From DASUFI01 sp036274635 (GTDB lineage: Bacteria; Planctomycetota; B15-G4), in NCBI GenBank assembly GCA_036274635.1, contig DASUFI010000050.1:1-22861 (forward strand): a DNA stretch of 22,861 nucleotides. The letters are read 5' to 3'. The translations under genes and the position numbers were made by a program. The notes under the pieces were generated by a model that was not told where the DNA came from, made no database searches, and saw only the letters and a list, made by a program, of their open reading frames with translations. This document shows positions 15,951 through 22,861 of this stretch, piece by piece; positions within the stretch are counted from its first letter, which is position 1, and each line of letters begins with the position of its first letter.

Positions 15951-17384
15951 CTAGACCGCGCCCTGCTGCAGCACGACCACCTTCACGGTGCGCAACAGGA
16001 TGGCGATGTCCAGGGCGAGGCTGCGGTTCTTCACGTAGTACAGGTCGTACTGCAGCTTGATGAAGGCGTCGTCGGTCGAGTTGCCGTAGCTGTAGTTGAT
16101 CTGCGCCCAGCCCGTGATGCCCGGCTTGACCACGTGCCGCTGGCCGTAGCCCGGGATCTGCCGCTCGAGCTCGGCCACGAAGTAGGGACGCTCGGGGCGC
16201 GGGCCGACGAGGCTCATGTCGTTGCGGATCACCGACCAGAGCTGCGGGATCTCGTCGATCCGCAGCTTGCGCAGCCAGCGGCCCACGCGCGTGATGCGCG
16301 GATCGTCGGCGCCCGCCCACACCGGCCCGCTGCCGGCCTCCGCATCCACGCGCATCGAGCGGAACTTGGCCAGCGTGAACGGCCGGCCGTTGCGGCCCAC
16401 GCGCTCCTGGCGATAGAGCACCGGCCCGCGGGATTCCAGCCTGATGGCCACGGCCACCAGCAGGCCGAGCGGCGCCGCCAGCGCCAGGCCCAGCGCGGCC
16501 AGCAGCAGGTCGAGGCCGCGGCGCACCGCGACGTAGGGCATGCCGATGCTGGTGGCCTGGCCCAGCAGCAGCGTCGGGTCGGCCAGGCGCTCGAGCGGCA
16601 GCCGACCCGTGAGCTGCTCGAAGAAGGCGCCCGCCTCGCTCACGCGCACGTCCTCGAGGCGCACCGCCAGCAGCACGTCGCCGGGCACGCCGGCGCCCGG
16701 CGCCACGACCAGCCGCTGCACGCCGGCGTTGCGCACCACCGCCACGGCCTGCGCCGGTGGCCCGAGCAGGCGCCGCTGCCGGGGCGCGCCCTGCGGCTCG
16801 TCCAGCCAGCCCACCAGGTCGAGCCCCGGGTCGGGACGGCGGCGCAGCTCCTCCTCGATCACGTCCATGGCGGGCCCGCGACCGACCAGCAGGAGGCGCT
16901 CGCCCAGGCCGGCGCGATGCACCCAGCGCGGCCAGCGCATGCGCAGGCCATACGCGGCGAGGAAGCAGGCGCCCGCCGCGGCCAGCACGAGCATGGGGTG
17001 GATCTGCAGGCGCGCCAGTGCGCCGGCGAGCTCGAGGTTGTCATCCAGCGCGCGCAGCACGTAGTGCAGCAGCGGCAGGCCCACCAGCACCATGCCGGTG
17101 GCCTCGACCAGCCGCACCACGGTGAGCTGCGGCCGCGTGATGACGCTCCAGCGATACAGGTCGCGGAAGGCGAAGCAGACCTGCAGCGCCAGCACCACGA
17201 GCATCGAGCGCGCCAGGATGTACCAGCCCTCGTCCGGCGCGAACTCGGGCAGCACGCCGGCCCGGCGCGCGTAGACCACCTGCTCCGCGAAGGAGCGGAT
17301 GTGCGCCACGAGCACCACCAGCACGAGCAGCAGCGCCGTCTCGACGACGACGAAGGGCGCGATCGAGCTGCGTGCCCTGGCCAC
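15951..17384 (-). CDS. Polyprenyl-phosphate sugar-1-phosphate transferase (WbaP/WcaJ-like)
   Basis: This 477-residue integral membrane enzyme loads a sugar-1-phosphate onto undecaprenyl phosphate and so starts an exopolysaccharide or O-antigen unit. The N-terminal half has about four membrane helices (near 10-28, 58-75, 95-113 and 130-148), then a nucleotide-binding-like cytoplasmic segment starting LLLVGRGPAMDVI. A fifth helix at about 292-318 precedes the PF02397 catalytic domain. The domain shows LYRQERVGRNGRPF, LAKFRSMRVDAE, RKLRIDEIPQLWSVI, NDMSLVGPRPERP, VKPGITGWAQINYSYG and DLYYVKNRSLALDI. The start is GTG at 17384, 6 bp after the M24 peptidase stop, so the genes are probably cotranscribed. 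The sugar used cannot be told from sequence. Confidence 0.95.
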   Translation of the reverse strand: MARARSSIAPFVVVETALLLVLVVLVAHIRSFAEQVVYARRAGVLPEFAPDEGWYILARSMLVVLALQVCFAFRDLYRWSVITRPQLTVVRLVEATGMVLVGLPLLHYVLRALDDNLELAGALARLQIHPMLVLAAAGACFLAAYGLRMRWPRWVHRAGLGERLLLVGRGPAMDVIEEELRRRPDPGLDLVGWLDEPQGAPRQRRLLGPPAQAVAVVRNAGVQRLVVAPGAGVPGDVLLAVRLEDVRVSEAGAFFEQLTGRLPLERLADPTLLLGQATSIGMPYVAVRRGLDLLLAALGLALAAPLGLLVAVAIRLESRGPVLYRQERVGRNGRPFTLAKFRSMRVDAEAGSGPVWAGADDPRITRVGRWLRKLRIDEIPQLWSVIRNDMSLVGPRPERPYFVAELERQIPGYGQRHVVKPGITGWAQINYSYGNSTDDAFIKLQYDLYYVKNRSLALDIAILLRTVKVVVLQQGAV

Positions 17385-17390
17385 CGTCCG

Positions 17391-18863
17391 TCAGCGCCGA
17401 AGCAGGGCCTCGATGTCGTCCGGGTCGCTGGGCACGCTGGCCGACAGCTTGATGGCTCCCGTCGACGTCATGAGGAAGTCGTCCTCGATGCGCACGCCCA
17501 GCTTCTCCTCGGCGATGTAGATGCCCGGCTCGATGGTGAAGCACATGCCCGGCTCGATGGGCACGCGCCCGCCGACGTCGTGCACGTCCAGGCCGATCCA
17601 GTGGCCGAGCCCATGCGGGAAGTAGGCCCGGTTGGGCCGCTCGGGATCCACGTGCACGCCGTGGGCTGCGGCCGCGTCGTCGCTGAAGCCGCCCTCGGCG
17701 ATGATCCTGCGCGCCAGCGCGTCGAGGTCGCGCATGGTGACGCCCGGCTTGGCCGCGTTGAAGGCCTCCGTCTGCGCCTTGAGCACCAGCTCGTAGACCT
17801 GCCGCTGGCGCGGCGTGAACTTGCCGTTCACGGGCACCGTGCGCGTGACGTCGGCGCAGTAGTAGCGGTACTTGGCGCCCACGTCCATCACGAGCAGCTC
17901 GCCGTCCTGCATCTGCCGGCGGTTGGCCGAGTAGTGCAGCGTCACGCTGTTGGGGCCGCTGCCGAAGATGGACGCGAAGCCCGGCCGCTCGGCGCCGAGG
18001 CGCAGGAAGGTGCCCTCGAGCGCGCCCTGCGGCTCGTACTCGAAGGCGCCGGGGCGCACGGCGGTCATGGCCTCGCGCAGCGCCGCGCAGGTGATGTTGA
18101 TGGCGGCGGTGAGGCAGCCGATCTCGTAGGCCGACTTCACCAGCCGCAGGTCGGCGAGGCGCGCCCCCAGCACGTTGGTGACCAGCGCCGCACTCGCGGG
18201 CAGGTGCACCTGCTCGGGCGGACCCAGCGCGTGCACCGTGGTGGGAGCCCACTCCGCCAGCAGTGCGTCGCGCTCCTCCAGCGGCAGCGTGCGCTTGAAG
18301 CCCGTGGCGGCCTCGGCCTCCTGGCCCGGCGCGAGGCGCGCGCCGTTCCACACCTCGAAGTTGGCGTCGTGCGGCGGCAGGAACAGCACCTCGTCCTGCA
18401 GCTGGCCCTGGTCGTCCACCCGCAGCGCCATGGCGATGTCGGGCAGCTCCACCCCCGTGAGGTAGTAGAAGTTGTCCTCCTGGAAGAAGCGCTCGAGCTC
18501 GGGGCCCGACGGCGTCTCGACCCACACCACGCACGGGCCGCCGAGCTTGCCGGCCAGGTCGCGGCGGCGGCGCGCGCACTCGTCACGCAGGTCGCCCTCG
18601 GGCTCGTCGTAGACGTCCGCGGCCGTGGCGTGATGGCCGGCCGCGGGCGACTGCGGCGGCTGCGGCGCGTGAGTTGCCTGTGGCGCGACGGCCTGCGGCG
18701 CGACGGCGGCCTGCGGGGCTGCGGCCGCCTGCGGCGCGGCGAGAGCCTGGGGCGCCGGCTTGGGCGCCGCCACGGCAGCCTGCACGGGCTCGGGCGCGCT
18801 GCTGCAGGCGGCGGCCAGCAGCAGCAGGACGGAGAGCACGGCGGGCCGGTCAGCGGTCGCCAC
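17391..18863 (-). CDS. Lipoprotein M24 aminopeptidase (Xaa-Pro aminopeptidase type)
   Basis: The product has 490 residues. The GTG at 18863 follows a GGAG ribosome-binding site and opens a lipoprotein signal, LLLLAAACSS (Cys20). An Ala/Pro/Gln-rich linker spans about 24-67. An aminopeptidase-P N-terminal domain follows (FFQEDNFYYLTGVELPD, then VLFLPPHD). The C-terminal pita-bread domain has all five metal ligands: Asp in VMDVGAKYRYY, Asp in CADVTRT, His in HGLGHWIGLDVHD, Glu in IEPGIYI, and Glu in RIEDDFL. It should remove N-terminal residues preceding proline. PepP enzymes are usually cytoplasmic, so a lipid-anchored exported form on a flexible stalk is unusual. The gene overlaps yraN by 14 bp and precedes the sugar transferase by 6 bp. 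Confidence 0.92.
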   Translation of the reverse strand: MATADRPAVLSVLLLLAAACSSAPEPVQAAVAAPKPAPQALAAPQAAAAPQAAVAPQAVAPQATHAPQPPQSPAAGHHATAADVYDEPEGDLRDECARRRRDLAGKLGGPCVVWVETPSGPELERFFQEDNFYYLTGVELPDIAMALRVDDQGQLQDEVLFLPPHDANFEVWNGARLAPGQEAEAATGFKRTLPLEERDALLAEWAPTTVHALGPPEQVHLPASAALVTNVLGARLADLRLVKSAYEIGCLTAAINITCAALREAMTAVRPGAFEYEPQGALEGTFLRLGAERPGFASIFGSGPNSVTLHYSANRRQMQDGELLVMDVGAKYRYYCADVTRTVPVNGKFTPRQRQVYELVLKAQTEAFNAAKPGVTMRDLDALARRIIAEGGFSDDAAAAHGVHVDPERPNRAYFPHGLGHWIGLDVHDVGGRVPIEPGMCFTIEPGIYIAEEKLGVRIEDDFLMTSTGAIKLSASVPSDPDDIEALLRR

Positions 18864-19242
18864 GGTGGAACTCCGGCAGGTGGGCGAAGGGGTCCTCGAT
18901 GATCTCGGTGCCGGTGGGGCGGCCGGCGGCGTCGAGCGTGACGGACACGACCAGGAAGCGCCAGGCCGCGGCCGCGCGGTCGTGCCGCGCCAGCCAGGCG
19001 CGCGCGCCCCGCAGCAGGGCGTGGAACTTGAGGCGCGTGATGGTGGACGAGGGCTCCACCTCGCCGGCCTGCCGCGAGCGCACCTCCACGAAGGCCAGGC
19101 CCGTGTCGTCGCGGCACACGACGTCCAGCTCGCTGCCGCGCACGCGGAAGTTGCTCTCGATGACGGTGAAGCCGGCGCAGGCCAGGGCATCGCGCGCGGC
19201 CGCCTCCGCGACGCGGCCGCGGGCGTGGGCGCCGGCCGACAT
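18850..19242 (-). CDS. yraN: UPF0102 / YraN-family protein
   Basis: A 130-residue member of the UPF0102 family, which has a Holliday-junction-resolvase-like endonuclease fold and no settled function. The family pattern is clear: GRVAEAAARDALACAGF, then IESNFRVRGSELDVVCRD and LAFVEVRSRQ. The Asp and the EVR motif match the predicted PD-(D/E)XK nuclease core. The start ATG shares one base with the yajC stop (TGATG), and the 3' end overlaps the M24 gene by 14 bp. Confidence 0.9.
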   Translation of the reverse strand: MSAGAHARGRVAEAAARDALACAGFTVIESNFRVRGSELDVVCRDDTGLAFVEVRSRQAGEVEPSSTITRLKFHALLRGARAWLARHDRAAAAWRFLVVSVTLDAAGRPTGTEIIEDPFAHLPEFHRGDR

Positions 19243-19574
19243 CAGGACTTGCCCGGCTCCCCGCCGGCGTCGTCGCCCTGCGCCGTCACCACCTGGGCGA
19301 TGGCCGAGCGCAGCACGCGCACGCGCGTGTTGCCGTCGTCGAAGCGCACGGTCAGCTCGTCCTCGTTGATCGCGGCCACCGTGGCGTACATCCCGCTGGT
19401 GAGCAGGATCTTGTCGTTCTTCTTGAGGGCCGTGAGCATGGCTTCCTTCTTCTTCTTGGCCTTGCGCTCGGGCCAGATGGCCACGAACCAGAAGATGGCC
19501 AGCACGACCAGCATCATGATCATCGGGCTGAAGGAGCTGGTCGGCGCGGGGGCGTCCTGGAGAAGCAAGGGCAT
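19242..19574 (-). CDS. yajC: Preprotein translocase subunit YajC
   Basis: A 110-residue single-pass membrane protein of the Sec translocon accessory complex (SecDF-YajC). One N-terminal helix (about 17-33, MIMMLVVLAIFWFVAIWP) is followed by the typical basic stretch ERKAKKKKEAMLTAL. The conserved NDKILLTSGMYATVAAINEDE comes next (read in two parts around LTSG), then VRFDDGNTRVRVLRSAIAQV. ATG 19574 has a GAGGA upstream. secD and secF do not follow; yraN does. Hairpin repeat copy 2 lies about 110 bp upstream. Confidence 0.95.
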   Translation of the reverse strand: MPLLLQDAPAPTSSFSPMIMMLVVLAIFWFVAIWPERKAKKKKEAMLTALKKNDKILLTSGMYATVAAINEDELTVRFDDGNTRVRVLRSAIAQVVTAQGDDAGGEPGKS

Positions 19575-19682
19575 CGGGCGAAGCGTCCTCGTGAGGGGAG
19601 GCCTCATCCTACGCGGGCGCAGCACCCGCGAACAACGCGGGGCGCCGCGGGCGGCATCGGGAAGCGGCACCGCCGAGCACCC

Positions 19683-19733
19683 CGCGTCGGCGTGCAGGAA
19701 TGACTCAGTGATGAACTCCTGGACGCCGGCGCG
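19683..19733. repeat. Hairpin repeat, copy 2 (constant loop)
   Basis: A long stem pairs 19683-19699 with 19717-19733, with one G-G mismatch and one G-T pair, around a 17-nt loop (19700-19716) ending in CTCAGTGATGAAC. The loop is the same as at 5361-5377 apart from its first bases, while the stem bases differ and still pair. It sits between divergent yajC and mnmA, about 65 bp upstream of mnmA. Confidence 0.72.
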
Positions 19734-19795
19734 TCGGGACCTGGCGTCGGTGCCGGGCGGCGGATCGCCCCGCTCCGGCGTTAGGATCGGGCGAC

Positions 19796-20875
19796 ATGGA
19801 TCCTGGAGCGCGCGTTCTCGTGGCTCTTTCCGGCGGCGTCGACAGCGCCGTCGCCGCCGCGCTGCTGGTGGGCGCGGGACGGCCGGTCGTGGGCGTCTTC
19901 ATGCGCAACGGCGTCAGCGGCTCGGCCGCGCGGCGCTCGTGCTGCTCGCTCTCCGACGCGCGCGACGCGCGGGCCGTGGCCGACCGCCTCGGCGCCCCGT
20001 TCTACGTTCACGACCTGCAGCGGCCCTTCGCGCGCCTCATGGACGCCTTCGCCCGCGACTACGCCGCCGGCCTGACGCCGAACCCGTGCGTCGTGTGCAA
20101 CAACGAGCTGAAGTTCGGCGAGCTGCTGGCGCTGGCCGACGACCTCGGGTGCGCGGCCGTGGCCACCGGCCACTACGCGCGTGTCACGGGCGGCCGGCTG
20201 CGCCGCGCGGCCGACGCCGACAAGGACCAGAGCTACCTGCTGGGCGGCCTGACCTCGGCGCAGCGGGCGCGCGCGATCTTCCCGCTGGGTGAGTTGACCA
20301 AGCCTCGGGTGCGCGCGACGGCGCGCGAGCTGGGGCTGCCGGTGGCCGACAAGCCGGACTCGGCCGACATCTGCTTCGTGCCGGGCGGCGACTACCGCGC
20401 CGTGGTGACGGAGCGGCTCCCCGGGCTCGGCAAGCCCGGCGCGCTGCTCGACCGACAGGGCCGCGAGGTCGGGCGCCACGCCGGCGTGGCCGCCTTCACG
20501 GTGGGCCAGCGCCGCGGCCTCGGCGCCGCGCTGGGCGAGCCGGCCTACGTGACGGACATCGACCCGCGCAGCGGCGACGTGCGCGTGGGTCGCCGGGCCG
20601 ACCTCGCGCGCGGCGCCTGCCTCGTGCGCCAGGTCGGCTGGCAGGTGGATGCGCCGCGACCGCGGCAGGCGCTGGTGCAGCTGCGCCATCGCCACGTGCC
20701 CGAGCCGGCCGAGCTGGTCGAGCTGGCCGATGGCGCCGTGCGCGTGGCCTTCCGGCAGCCGAGCCTCAGCGTGACGCCCGGGCAGTACGCCGTCTTCTAC
20801 GAGGGTGACATGGTGCTGGGCAGCGGCCGCATCGCGCGCGAGGAACGGGCTGCTGCTGCTACAGCAGCCCCTTGA
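19796..20875 (+). CDS. mnmA: tRNA-specific 2-thiouridylase
   Basis: MnmA thiolates uridine 34 (s2U) of Lys, Glu and Gln tRNAs in the cytoplasm, using ATP and a sulfur relay. The 359 residues are the normal length. Motifs are the PP-loop ALSGGVDSAVAA, VFMRNG, LTPNPCVVCNNELKFG (first catalytic Cys), GHYARV, DKDQSYLLGGL, ADKPDSADICFVPGGDYR (second catalytic Cys), and FTVGQRRGLG. ATG 19796 has an AGGA about 10 nt upstream. The 3' end overlaps the convergent HU gene by 17 bp. In organisms with MnmH, s2U34 is the substrate for selenouridine made with selenophosphate; no mnmH is in this window. Confidence 0.97.
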   Translation: MDPGARVLVALSGGVDSAVAAALLVGAGRPVVGVFMRNGVSGSAARRSCCSLSDARDARAVADRLGAPFYVHDLQRPFARLMDAFARDYAAGLTPNPCVVCNNELKFGELLALADDLGCAAVATGHYARVTGGRLRRAADADKDQSYLLGGLTSAQRARAIFPLGELTKPRVRATARELGLPVADKPDSADICFVPGGDYRAVVTERLPGLGKPGALLDRQGREVGRHAGVAAFTVGQRRGLGAALGEPAYVTDIDPRSGDVRVGRRADLARGACLVRQVGWQVDAPRPRQALVQLRHRHVPEPAELVELADGAVRVAFRQPSLSVTPGQYAVFYEGDMVLGSGRIAREERAAAATAAP

Positions 20876-21134
20876 GCGTCTTGCCGGCCTTGAAGGCCAC
20901 GCGCTTGCCGGGCCGCACCTTCATCGGCGCGCCGGTGCGGGGGTTGCGGAGCAGGCGGCCCTTGCGGGCGCGCACCTCGAAGGTGCCGAAGCCCGAGAGC
21001 GAGATGCTGCGCTCCTTGCGCAGCCCGGCGGACATGCCCTGCAGCACGGCGTTGACCGCGCGCTCGGCCTGGGCCTTGCTGGTGCCCGCGCCCATGAAGC
21101 GCGCGACGACCTCGACCAGTCCCGTCTTGTTCAT
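20859..21134 (-). CDS. HU/IHF-family DNA-binding protein
   Basis: A 91-residue histone-like protein that binds and bends DNA as a dimer. It shows MNKTGLVEVVARFMGAGTS, the signature SISLSGFGTFEVRARKGR, the beta-arm RNPRTGAPMKV with the intercalating proline, and the C-terminal GKRVAFKAGKTLKGLL. The single-HU form is more likely than IHF, though the families cannot be split reliably here. It ends inside the last codons of mnmA on the opposite strand and is divergent from the zinc-ribbon gene across 139 bp that hold no clear promoter boxes. Confidence 0.95.
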   Translation of the reverse strand: MNKTGLVEVVARFMGAGTSKAQAERAVNAVLQGMSAGLRKERSISLSGFGTFEVRARKGRLLRNPRTGAPMKVRPGKRVAFKAGKTLKGLL

Positions 21135-21273
21135 GCAGGCCGCCGTTCCCGGGGTCGGCCGGTCGCGCGGCGCGCGCCCAGGCCTGCGGGATGTGATACC
21201 AACGTCTGCACGGCTTGGCCATGGCCCGCCGCGTGCTGTTACACCGGCGCGCGACGCGCTAGGCTCGGTCGCG

Positions 21274-21627
21274 ATGAAGCGCGCTGACCACCCCTCGGCT
21301 CCCGGCGAGCGCGTGCGCTTCTGCCTGCAGTGCGGCGCGGTGGTGGACTACGACGAGCGCACCTGCCCGGCCTGCGGCCATCACGAGCCCGCGTCTCCCG
21401 AGCCGCCGCGCAACACGGTCCCCTGCGCGTCGTGCGGCCAGCTCATGGACGTGCAGCTGCAGTTCTGTCCGGCCTGCGCTGCCGAGCGGCCCGACGCCTG
21501 GCCTCCGGTGCCGCGCGTTCCGCCGCCGCTGCCCGAGCCCGCGGGCGTCGCCACGGCCTTCGTCACGCTGGCCTGGCTGGCGCCGCTGCTGGCGCTGCTG
21601 GCCCTGGCGCTCACGCTCCGCACTTAG
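21274..21627 (+). CDS. Double zinc-ribbon protein with C-terminal membrane anchor
   Basis: A 117-residue protein with two zinc-ribbon pairs, FCLQCG...CPACG (about 16-38) and CASCG...CPAC (about 51-70). A Pro-rich stretch and one hydrophobic helix at about 93-115 (FVTLAWLAPLLALLALAL) follow. It is tail-anchored with the zinc ribbons probably cytoplasmic. The function is unknown. Its TAG stop (21625-21627) is formed by the first bases of the adjoining inverted-repeat element, so the present C-terminus may have been set by that insertion. Confidence 0.8.
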   Translation: MKRADHPSAPGERVRFCLQCGAVVDYDERTCPACGHHEPASPEPPRNTVPCASCGQLMDVQLQFCPACAAERPDAWPPVPRVPPPLPEPAGVATAFVTLAWLAPLLALLALALTLRT

Positions 21628-21789
21628 GAGCCCGATGGAGAAGTCATTCGTGCCGGACAGCGGATCTTTCGCGCCGGCTCGTCGTTCCGCGATCCTCGTC
21701 GGCCCTGCAGGCCGACTCCGGTCGCGCGCCTCGATCCGACGCGAAATCTCTCGCTGCCGGCATCGAAGCACTTCTCCAACGGGCTCCTA
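21625..21789. mobile_element. Fold-back MITE-like element
   Basis: This 165-bp element has near-perfect ends. AGGAGCCCGATGGAGAAGT at the left matches the inverted right end ACTTCTCCAACGGGCTCCT at 18 of 19 positions. TA lies at both outer edges, which could be a TA target duplication. The interior is also an imperfect palindrome, with GTCGGCC / GGCCGAC around 21707, exactly the centre, so the whole unit folds back on itself. It has no open reading frame of note. The ends resemble those of some transposase families, but no parent element is in the window. Confidence 0.72.
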
Positions 21790-22239
21790 GGAGCCCGAAC
21801 CAGTCCCAGCGGGGCCGAGGCGGGCGACGCGGTCGCGCACGCGCTGCCAGCAGGGGTCGCGGCGCAGGCGGCGCAGGTCGGGGTCGCGCTCCATGTGCGC
21901 GAAGTCGCGGTAGCCGCGGTCGATGGCACCCAGCAGCTCGGCGCAGGCGGCGTCCAGCTCGCCCGTCAGCGCCAGGCTGCAGGCGAGGTTGTAGCGGAAC
22001 AGCGGCTCGTCCGGGTCGCGCTGCACGAGGAGGCGGTCCAGCTCGAGACCGCGGCGATAGCGGCGCAGGCGGGTGCAGGCCTCGGCGAGTGCCGCCAGCA
22101 CCTCCACGTTGTCCGGCTCGCGCGCCAGCACCTGCTCGAGCACGCCGGTCTCGAAGGCCAGCGCCGCGTGCTGCAGGCGCCGCGCGAGCAGGCCCGTGGG
22201 GGGCGGACGCTGGGAGGGTGCAGGAGGGTTCGACGTCAT
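21787..22239 (-). CDS. Small TPR-like protein
   Basis: A 150-residue protein with about two TPR-like units (LEQVLAREPDNVEVLAALAE and RDPDEPLFRYNLACSLALTG), followed by GAIDRGYRDFAHMERDPDL and an Arg-rich end. The last part resembles the TPR-end sequence seen in many planctomycete and deltaproteobacterial proteins. There is no signal peptide, so it is probably cytoplasmic. ATG 22239 was chosen because repeat-like sequence begins soon after; ATG 22299 would add 20 residues, and neither has a good ribosome-binding site. Its TAG stop lies on the edge of the MITE-like element. The function is unknown. Confidence 0.7.
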   Translation of the reverse strand: MTSNPPAPSQRPPPTGLLARRLQHAALAFETGVLEQVLAREPDNVEVLAALAEACTRLRRYRRGLELDRLLVQRDPDEPLFRYNLACSLALTGELDAACAELLGAIDRGYRDFAHMERDPDLRRLRRDPCWQRVRDRVARLGPAGTGSGS

Positions 22240-22426
22240 GAAGGGGGTCGCGGGGAGCGTCAGGCGGACCACGGCCACGAACCGGTGATTCAGCCCCATA
22301 GCCGCGCTAGAGTGGCTGGCCACCGGGTCGCCGCTGGCCGGACCGCAGGGCGCCGCCGCAACGGAGATGATTCTAGGGCCGATCGTGGAAACCCCGCAAG
22401 CCACCGCCGACCCCGGCAGGCACGCC

Positions 22427-22861
22427 ATGAAGATCTACTTCTGCGACGGCTGCAACGAGAGCATCCCGCTCACCGACATCCAGGCCGGCCAGGTCACCAC
22501 GGTCAAGGGCAAGCTCTTCTGCCGCAACTGCATCCCGCCCGGCGGGGTGCCCGCGTCGGGGCCGCCGGCACAGGCCGTGCACCGCGGCGCGGGGCCGATC
22601 GTGGTGACGCTGCTCCTCGGACTGCTGGCCTACACCGCGTGGCGGGACCTGCCGCCGGGCCTGGTGGGGCCGGGCGACGGCGCGGCGCGCGACGAGCTGG
22701 CCGCCGGCAGCGAGAACCACGCTCTGGCGGTGCTGCAGGCCGACCTGGCCGCGCTGCGCACCTCGAGCGACGAGCTCGACCGCAAGCTCACCTTCCAGCG
22801 CGGCGACGTGGACAGCCTGCGCGCCAGCTCCGCCGACCTGCAGCGCGGCCTCGACTCGCTG
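22427..22861 (+). CDS. Zinc-ribbon / membrane / coiled-coil protein, 3' partial
   Basis: The frame is open from ATG 22427 to the window edge (145 residues), after a GGCAGG upstream. It starts with a zinc ribbon, MKIYFCDGCNESIPL, paired with LFCRNCIPP about 30 residues on. A membrane helix follows at about 66-81 (PIVVTLLLGLLAYTAW). The rest, from about 100, is heptad-rich and likely coiled coil (LQADLAALRTSSDELDRKL). This layout, ribbon then helix then extracytoplasmic coiled coil, is common in planctomycete-type genomes, but no function is known. It is divergent from the small TPR gene across about 190 bp with no clear promoter. Confidence 0.8.
   Translation, partial: MKIYFCDGCNESIPLTDIQAGQVTTVKGKLFCRNCIPPGGVPASGPPAQAVHRGAGPIVVTLLLGLLAYTAWRDLPPGLVGPGDGAARDELAAGSENHALAVLQADLAALRTSSDELDRKLTFQRGDVDSLRASSADLQRGLDSL

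Noticed and set aside
15348..18902. Plus-strand open frame of about 1180 codons
   Set aside because: It is a shadow over the lipoprotein end, sugar transferase and M24 gene, whose minus-strand motifs are unmistakable.

Overview
This window comes from a very GC-rich, probably Gram-negative bacterium. Lipoproteins, large TPR fusion proteins, HEAT-VWA proteins and small zinc-ribbon/coiled-coil proteins together resemble high-GC Planctomycetota. That placement is a guess from gene content; Acidobacteriota or Myxococcota are not excluded. Nearly every long reading frame has GC-driven shadow frames on the other strand, so genes were chosen by recognisable motifs, signal peptides and start/stop overlaps.

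Layout. 1-2.2 kb (+): the end of selA and a complete selD that is itself a selenoprotein, with an in-frame UGA at codon 19 and a SECIS-like hairpin just downstream. 2.2-5.3 kb (-): an overlapping three-gene unit (TPR protein, folD, exported HEAT-VWA protein). 5.3-6.1 kb: a conserved hairpin repeat, an OsmC-like peroxidase and the selenocysteine tRNA (anticodon UCA). 6.2-13.6 kb (-): three translationally coupled surface-glycan genes (O-antigen-ligase-like protein with a huge TPR tail, GT39-like glycosyltransferase with a TPR tail, and a sulfatase-fold lipoprotein with a probable threonine nucleophile). 13.6-13.95 kb: the only long intergenic region, densely structured and with an intrinsic terminator on the minus strand. 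13.95-15.9 kb (+): a lipoprotein of unknown family with an HEQQH motif. 15.95-19.6 kb (-): a run of yajC, yraN, a lipoprotein M24 aminopeptidase and a polyprenyl-phosphate sugar-phosphate transferase. 19.7-22.9 kb: a second copy of the hairpin repeat, mnmA, an HU-type protein, a zinc-ribbon membrane protein, a 165-bp fold-back MITE-like element, a TPR protein and the start of another zinc-ribbon/coiled-coil membrane protein.

How the parts fit. SelD makes selenophosphate and SelA uses it to convert Ser-tRNA(Sec) to Sec-tRNA(Sec); the tRNA lies under 4 kb away. The organism therefore decodes UGA as Sec, and SelD needs its own product. selB is not seen. The glycan genes and the sugar-phosphate transferase suggest assembly of a surface polysaccharide or glycoprotein glycan. 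MnmA makes the s2U34 tRNA modification, which selenophosphate-dependent MnmH could convert to selenouridine, but no mnmH is present here.

The best candidates for undescribed biology are the paired hairpin repeat, the structured 13.63-13.84 kb RNA candidate, the FolD that lacks its catalytic lysine, the HEQQH lipoprotein and the coupled TPR-glycan operon.
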